Assembly: GCA_011525915.1 (NCBI GenBank)
Contig: WYBM01000036.1
Span: 1 to 60,273, forward strand
Source of the DNA: Ardenticatenaceae bacterium
GTDB lineage: Bacteria; Chloroflexota; Anaerolineae; Promineifilales; Promineifilaceae
DNA length: 60,273 nucleotides
Direction of reading: 5' to 3'
The notes under the pieces are model-generated. The model was not told the origin of the DNA. It worked only from the letters and a program-made list of their open reading frames with translations, and did no database searches. Shown here in pieces: positions 58,701 to 60,273 of this stretch. The position numbers were made by a program, and so were the translations under genes. How positions within the stretch are numbered: position 1 is the stretch's first letter; each line of letters starts with the position of its first letter.

Positions 58701-59276
58701 GTGGATACCTTCACCTACGTCGTGAGTGATGGCCAGGGTGGGTTGGATACGGCAACGGTAACAGTGACTGTTTATCCGATCGCTGCTGGTTGTAATCTGT
58801 ATCCCATTGTTTTGCATACAGATTTGCTAAACGGCGTGCAGCCTGGGGACATCCTGCCGGGTATCCTCCATGGCACGCAGCCAGGAAACTTTGGCTGGCT
58901 CACCTGGACGGGTGACAATGGCTTGCCGGCTTTGGTGACCAGCCTGACGCCACCAGGAGACAGCCATACTTATACCAACCCCAACGATCCCAATGATCAC
59001 ATCGTTTCTATTGATGACTGGGTTGAGGGGAAAACAGCGGTATCTAATCCCCGCAAGATGCAACATGCCTTGAATGAATTGATGCTCCTGGACATCGTGG
59101 TGCCGATTTGGGACGTGACAGTAGGAAGTGGCACAGAGACGCTCTATCAGGTTTCTGGCTTCGCTACCATCCGCATGATGGGCTATGATTTGTCTGGGCA
59201 AGACCAGCTAACTGTGCAGTTTTTGGGATTAGCATCATGTGATAATGTGATGTTCAGCTCTGTTTTTTGGCATTGA
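46740..59276 (+). CDS. Giant secreted mosaic protein (transglutaminase-like, CBM-like, FG-GAP, Ig-like domains)
   Basis: 4,178 residues. Signal peptide (about 1-35). Transglutaminase-like domain (about 280-410) with His387 and Asp402 of the triad but Ser317 where the Cys is expected. A hydrophobic region (about 851-960) able to form several membrane segments. Beta-sandwich repeats to about 1955. Three tandem copies (about 1985-2770) of a double module with YGELFLDGVSQG/YLDYFDTWDG signatures. FG-GAP/VCBS propeller with DxDGDG-type loops (VGDVTGDGAVEVVVAT, about 2790-3175). NEW3/CARDB-like Ig domains (3210-3820). Two cadherin-like VCBS domains (VLANDTDPDNDPLT, 3830-4017). A final domain with PGNFGWLTWTG and VSNPRKMQHALNELMLLDIV that I associate with Tad/pilus-type secreted proteins. 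Likely a cell-surface adhesin or matrix protein. GAGG supports the start at 46740. Confidence 0.85.
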   Translation: MQIESRIYHFVSVIVTVAMLMQVLSPALWPAQVLHSSPHGPSPTAVAQGAAAPDVIEAMLPQEMVGPLLGTGLEGAEPTILMDANARQVTLNAPATEPAAFAEPLSLTRIQSAYVPGSTAANTLIITFTVSNNRPPTLFPHFPLSATITETVTILNDFDFSADANTVRNVVLVDTLTSDAALLQGSPQPDQAASELLFNLGDVPPMSSITATLRLTVPASVADFTALDVGASAYGSLQGRQVTAAAAPALLAPDSFADYLRWTPDADIYDTEMLRQAAQVGGDPVALFAYVRSLGYESYPGSLRGTRGTLWSAAGNSLDQASLLIAMLRANGVPARYAHGPLSLPLAQELIRSMFPEPVEVVGHVPSDAAVSDPVNDPILLAETQDHWWVQAYIGGQWLSLDPTFATANPGDVFATAVDVFAEAPDVQRHKVTLRLKVERFSLLSAVTGTAEITYPLTATFNTVELVGRPVTLNHLVNTSGGGAVFTIIEHTYVPYFIVGDYEQVVEGAPYQDIFSNFVGSLSSVFTTGTWLLIESTDPAGNTENYEREIKDLIGAPARQGGGVFDLSETRPDTAVPLFGPSDAAQIHVLSYDQRDPRSVQQQWAHFIDVMPGALKVYAQLPALEGDDPVNTVDVVTESFLALQRSQIHMLNSMQAMYSVSEQGLHDFYSDALLSRSYVATPKLLLLSQSVLSDTVETSFELLNVRERIIPYPQQNTQAAWLTQMLQSVGNKAIETDLMQKLTPGRNAAVRSAFLVMEEARATNTEIVLVTQETLYLVNSLNISDQAKARITQALTANDTLAIQVPREMVFLNGRDQIGWAEIDMETGYVEYVYENGRRASEYGIIAFLQSHAVWLQAQSIEFLVGATFIFILYWQTFALAFASLAKSCLSSSRIGICLKDTVALATLVAGSTIVLFAGSMCLTSIALGAGPGFCAGLFTGVALALESAAIFLRLVTLIDPPLPNLLIRPSPPDDSVNVGTAQPVFPQTHPAGPLTASLASALTQISQQTDLAWADSALLHTFTFSELSAASATLYQNGAMVAQGALQIESAALAETAVLQGSTVAGSASGQGRHTFYAAALPGLGAGTNWLDYTAVLTASQPYTFTLADADITVNGSDEYSGALSLVVAGATTINGRGATAASTFAPALTGQLQDGRLLIGPAQGTFLVDGQPLDVSNGVAVAGYTGPITLSETTVAADQLEFGGEAHFFTLHLSATTVTDPYTPVTLTPLVAANFSDTYTLTAEAPPGWDVVVADTGLITAVPPPGAAPDDYLILVTIQSVTYPDLFASAIHAVTTTATSGLDMAVTEEPLITVPMGTVLDAEAFIPGHNAHLDNGRAEVPGAAYNIIISNTSTISHPFDITVSGLPAGWLVLSGASGQSNTRLTLPAGGVGRVGFYISPTVTAILPPGVSHTLDVTVSAADGSGLSANQTLVWTMPAVAFPYLKLLPTTIYALPDSTTAVDLQISNVGNNSGAFTITNTASAHIYGGQTYVPSHTLTVTPAVFLSPNLDSGQASQQSLLLDTSGALLGEQYVLSSRSAAGAYQPAAYALVQIVSPNMWPIFAATNQTRSSCTLGEPGLSAALENLALALSDLEIGCEAGSCSLATRDQVVTALPGVVTYAAPVSPLLTADTTLQTIAATMAAHSSAPDLEADITAISTAVANLAHEVCELSEHQPDVRFTPYLDAVLLGDTATFTLTVTNEGTLTSTYAVSATTPTGIQNFNTTLVPGESTYLPVSTAPVALGSYDVTAEIVPTGPDVTMAITKTAVARLNVVDKFVQVTAVAATPTFVETGTSSTSLSVDVTNVANTARAANARTAILAPSGGISYTSDVPLTLLIGPPQTYELTSVDTSGWEAGFYTITVELLDARGELIPDGYGLGYLGVGQALAAGHAVYPEVVSPVGFTVTTVITTEVLAAPALPLAAPVLHPWPERDVISDQESLIVEPLPLDTAGGAQLVAGEQPLRRQPETLFLTTWAISRTEDSDAAVSYSGSWTAVTNATADHASSGNFHSSQTTGDVVSFSFNGTWVGVGFATNNQSGYGELFLDGVSQGLVDLYSRNPDVKRVTLSGLADTNHVLTVTVTGLQNPFSGNDQVYLDYFDTWDGSDMPAGQFEQDDGRVWLSDGWVSQNDANASGGRYYRSGQTAWFPFTTDGISDSITLQAMTHANSEKMALYMDDGFLGYYDSADFSVHPRTFTFAGLDAGPHVLTVRAYRGVATLDTFTTPATEPATSPPVIGSFHRFEENDLGVLYNGFPLPQTANTWSSGLNDVVSDHYYAYSDNAGDTAQFTFTGTAVVVGFYAETRGGYAELFLDGVSQGVIDTYRRSPTVLPVILKDLANTTHTVTITVLGQANPLATNDRAHIDYFDVWDGAPLPDGVFEELDSRVYRSYRFSLLSDPQASGGQYLQDSITSAANVWFPFSGDSVTVHAIAGPQGARTTQVYLDGQPLTTINLYNSSVIRRTFSFQDLGPGLHLLHLERYRGELAVDAFTTPGVPPFVETPVDTGVIRYEEDDAALLYNGVPFSQRPQSWSEESGQWVASGGYNALSTTAGDTVSLTFDGRWAQVGFLTNQYGGQAEIFIDGLSQGTIGLYSAAADVTSFVVGDLITGTHTLSVTVLGLPDPPSPQSRVYLDYIDIWDGQRMPDEIVNASLASNNGRVHLSASLTMAANPNAINGDFVNYTAGSPDANVWYAFTGESFTYYGFSFNNDNAAADVYVDGQFQETVSLSYPFAQQPLAFHFDGLEDGPHVVRINNNSLFRVDAFASNQLAIPYQPLAEWWESDRSGGASIWGGVHVPPVVGDVTGDGAVEVVVATSNIDNNGELFLMRGDGQDAGGGDPIIWSVPFNIFNGFEDVGAPAIAELDGQPGAEIIMSTVAGMYAFHSDGSTYWFTDTVKPHVFFGTPAIGNLDLDAEPEIVINMDETLAVFEPDGHIAWTFNDVDGLTMPLLVDLTGDGLLDILFHDWNNTLYLYDYNLGNPQLVWTAVFANHPHGYGAPAVADLDGDGTAEVAIATETVLYAVNGEDGSVQWSAPLDPGRTGGVTIADLDGDGNMELVTSSLFNGGTLYAFEADGTLKWSAAALDTSPLNVSTADLDGDGAYEILWNGVNQGFTIYDGSTGTVRFNDPLVFSTTGSDVPVAADVDLDGYAEVVVPAQGGIRVYGFDGVWGPARSVWNQLNYHITNIEDDLTVPFNEANSWQTHNTYRTQTAPANVLPSYQVMLTHTVGITGVTVLSGTFSVPPGVNAGPVYGWQYAQTEANPVVTRTFASELSGLQPGEALMVAQGTLVHYTLPSGGNQLQLPPLYVSVPHIVAVSPATQTVGAGGTAVYDIVLSNPTTADDTYTLSLAGLPGAWLAYPAAVSLAAGSMATVSLTVTVPTTAAAAENPFIVNVSNGSGHHDQASASLLIIDGLMVTIDPLRQTATSGKAVTYTLTLTNWESIARTYDLAAGGLAHVTLPATVTVAANSSTTLAILAQAAGSGPYPFTVRASTNTASASDDAVLNGVGDWGVTVALAPEAAVAGPGTPADFTVTLRNVGSLADVYDLTASLPPGWSYRFAANGDAVSSIALTPHVFNQAELQLLLTPGLAAAAGDYDISVMAHSQGNLAATAVATATVQVLPGGVQVAVSPAALALDPADNGVWQVTITNTGSVADSYWLTATGIVALSGQFSTNPVSLSPGQAADVTLTTAAFPFVLATRHPFAVVATSQNDDRIQNQASAEVTFTSYEAVDVTWLPPSRTLTNTLTASFMLLITNTGNMATTYDLSVAAPGLSLEAETNTVYVPPHMTAAILVTAVASADGTYTLTGAASSSAASDTDTALLIVDTGGGLQPPVAHDDMAVTGEDTPVIIAVLANDTDPDNDPLTVSQVTQPANGTAVINGDDTITYTPDNNFNGTDAFTYTADDGFGGNSTATVYVTITAVNDAPTAVDDAAVTDEGVAVIIPVLANDSDVDNNTLFIDSVTQAVYGTALINPDNTITYTPEAGFNGVDTFTYVVSDGQGGLDTATVTVTVYPIAAGCNLYPIVLHTDLLNGVQPGDILPGILHGTQPGNFGWLTWTGDNGLPALVTSLTPPGDSHTYTNPNDPNDHIVSIDDWVEGKTAVSNPRKMQHALNELMLLDIVVPIWDVTVGSGTETLYQVSGFATIRMMGYDLSGQDQLTVQFLGLASCDNVMFSSVFWH
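52690..55050 (+). repeat. Three tandem 0.8-kb coding repeats
   Basis: Copies begin about 52690, 53460 and 54270. Each encodes a pair of beta domains: one with GELFLDGVSQG and YLDYFDxWDG, then one ending in DAFTTP. Protein identity between copies is moderate, so this is an old internal duplication. Confidence 0.85.
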
Positions 59277-59608
59277 GTATCGCCTGTTGGTGAATGACGA
59301 ATATGCTGATGAAGTCCTGGCCATCAAAGTAGAGGTGGATACAAATCCGCCGCAACATTTATGACCTGTGGTGGTATTTGAACCAACCAGATTGGCCTGA
59401 GCCCAACCTGAAATACCTGAATCGCTGTATACAGCAGGGCGGATGGGTAAATGACCCGCTGACGCCGGCCAATTGGCGCACGATTGTACGGCAACAGCTT
59501 TCACCTTTGCCGTGGTCTCTTGTGCTGGAAGATGTCAGGCCTTTTATCATTGATTCTGGAAAGAGGGCCGATTTTAGTAAAGAACAGTTATGGGCTCTGC
59601 TGGATTAA
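59257..59608 (+). pseudogene. abiEii-type nucleotidyltransferase toxin remnant
   Basis: Two frames abut. Frame 1 (to TGA at 59362) reads GIEYRLLVNDEYADEVLAIK then VEVDTNPP, the mid-region of AbiEii nucleotidyltransferases. Frame 2 (59348-59608) reads RRNIYDLWWYLNQPDWPEPN ... PLTPANWRTIVRQQL ... VLEDVRPF, the C-terminal region. The sequence between them is missing; the join is at CCGCCG, so an internal deletion is likely. The N-terminal catalytic motif is absent and no AbiEi antitoxin is present. The 5' side runs into the last codons of the giant gene. Confidence 0.75.
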
Positions 59609-59690
59609 AATGCCGGGTTATAAAACAGCAGGCCCCTGATGAGCGGATAAGCGGCTGGGAGTACGGCCGTCACTCAACCCCAAACGAGCA

Positions 59691-59863
59691 GGGATAGACC
59701 CCGCATTCCGCACCTTCAAAAATTGGACTCTATAATTTGTTCTGAGAAAAATTACGTTTCAGTTCATGCGTTTCGGATCAATTTTTTGACAGAACGGCTT
59801 TAGATGCATGATTAAGAAAGTTATGTCAATTGACCCAATCTAAGTGCGGAATGTGGGATAGAC
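59691..59863. mobile_element. MITE-like element with 9-bp direct repeats
   Basis: GGGATAGAC occurs at 59691-59699 and 59855-59863. The 155 bases between start CCCGCATTCCGCAC and end GTGCGGAATGT, giving an inverted core of CATTCCGCAC. There is no ORF inside. It fits a short non-autonomous transposon that duplicated its 9-bp target. Confidence 0.65.
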
Positions 59864-59960
59864 GGCCGTCGCTCCCTCTTTATCAGCTACTACTTTTGAG
59901 CTGGTAGACGGCCGTCGCTTCCTCTTCATCAGCTGCTACTTTTGAATAGGCGGACGGCCG
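59858..59960 (+). repeat. Tandem repeat of about 46 bp
   Basis: ATAGACGGCCGTCGCTCCCT and GTAGACGGCCGTCGCTTCCT open two successive units ending in CTACTTTTGAGC and CTACTTTTGAAT; a third start (GGACGGCCGTTGCC) follows. Each unit carries one ACGGCCGT. Confidence 0.75.
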
Positions 59961-59985
59961 TTGCCCAATCTCAAATCAACTAGAG

Positions 59986-60165
59986 TAGACGACCAACCTG
60001 ACTGACCGTAGTTTCACCGGCCATAAGTTCTATATGCAGGCCTGTTATTACTTACCGGGCCTCGGCCGTTTTGCCTCCGCCGACACCATTGTGCCCAATC
60101 CCGCCAACCCGCAGAGCTTTAACCGCTACAGCTATGTCCTCAACAGCCCGATGACACACACATAA
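59986..60165 (+). pseudogene. Rhs repeat-associated core remnant
   Basis: Open frame without a start reads DRSFTGHKFYMQACYYLPGL then GRFASADTIVPNPANPQSFN then RYSYVLNSP and stops at 60163. This is the conserved Rhs core (YYxPxLGRFxSxDxxxP ... NRYxYVxNxP), with the usual DP(T/S)G end replaced by a stop. It is the 3' tip of a lost Rhs/YD-repeat gene. After it (60166-60273) nothing recognisable is seen. Confidence 0.8.
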
Positions 60166-60273
60166 TACTCCTCATTTCAACGAATTATTTACGGGTTCTG
60201 TCGATTCAGACCCCTTTTTCTGCACATACCAACGATATTGACAACCATGCTCCAGCCGCCAGGCAAGATAGTC

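Overview
The window reads as ordinary chromosome of a Gram-negative-type or monoderm bacterium most like Chloroflexota (Anaerolineae/Ardenticatenia-like). This is an inference from several traits: Thr-Pro-rich linkers in lipoproteins and membrane proteins, a secreted glycosidase ending in an IYLP-type tail, a 4,178-residue secreted mosaic protein, DUF433/DUF5615 and AbiEii toxin-antitoxin remnants, and an IcmF-type fused mutase. No rRNA, tRNA or CRISPR array was seen.

Layout. 0.1-3.9 kb: rhodanese lipoprotein, a complete mini transcription unit for a 33-residue basic protein, a type-B carboxylesterase, and a GlxA/AraC regulator divergent from an alpha/beta hydrolase. 4.9-15.8 kb: IcmF, an S41-like protease, Pcm, an SH3-like membrane protein, dihydrolipoyl dehydrogenase, a lone response regulator, and a DEAD-box helicase with a small partner gene. 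16-24.3 kb: sulfite-oxidase-fold molybdoenzyme, RRM protein, P-type Ca2+-like ATPase, MurJ, FHA membrane protein. 24.4-32.4 kb: DUF1232 protein, glycosidase-like lipoprotein, a membrane protein with two death-like (effector-associated) domains, LspA with a Zn-ribbon partner, and a PqqD-M50-cNMP fusion protease. 32.8-42.9 kb: small Cys protein, cytochrome c lipoprotein and MauG/beta-helix fusion; secreted glycosidase; MerR regulator with a SnoaL-like protein; SIMPL lipoprotein; a histidine kinase/response regulator pair.

43.0-46.7 kb is a compositionally distinct island. It contains no ACGGCCGT octamer, although that octamer otherwise occurs about every 0.7 kb. It has two attC-like imperfect dyads, a broken DUF433/DUF5615 toxin-antitoxin pair whose toxin start is fused to a Nudix gene, an M28 peptidase and a truncated MazG-like gene. 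It looks like a remnant of integron-type gene cassettes. 46.7-59.3 kb is a single giant secreted protein. Its 3' flank (59.3-60.2 kb) is a graveyard: an AbiEii pseudogene, a MITE-like element with 9-bp direct repeats, tandem repeats and an Rhs-core remnant.

Three repeat systems overlay the genome: the palindrome ACGGCCGT (about 80 copies by eye), a two-hairpin intergenic repeat (four copies), and CAGT-rich intergenic repeats (five clusters). In addition, three genes carry short tandem palindromes whose unit length (15 or 18 bp) keeps the reading frame.
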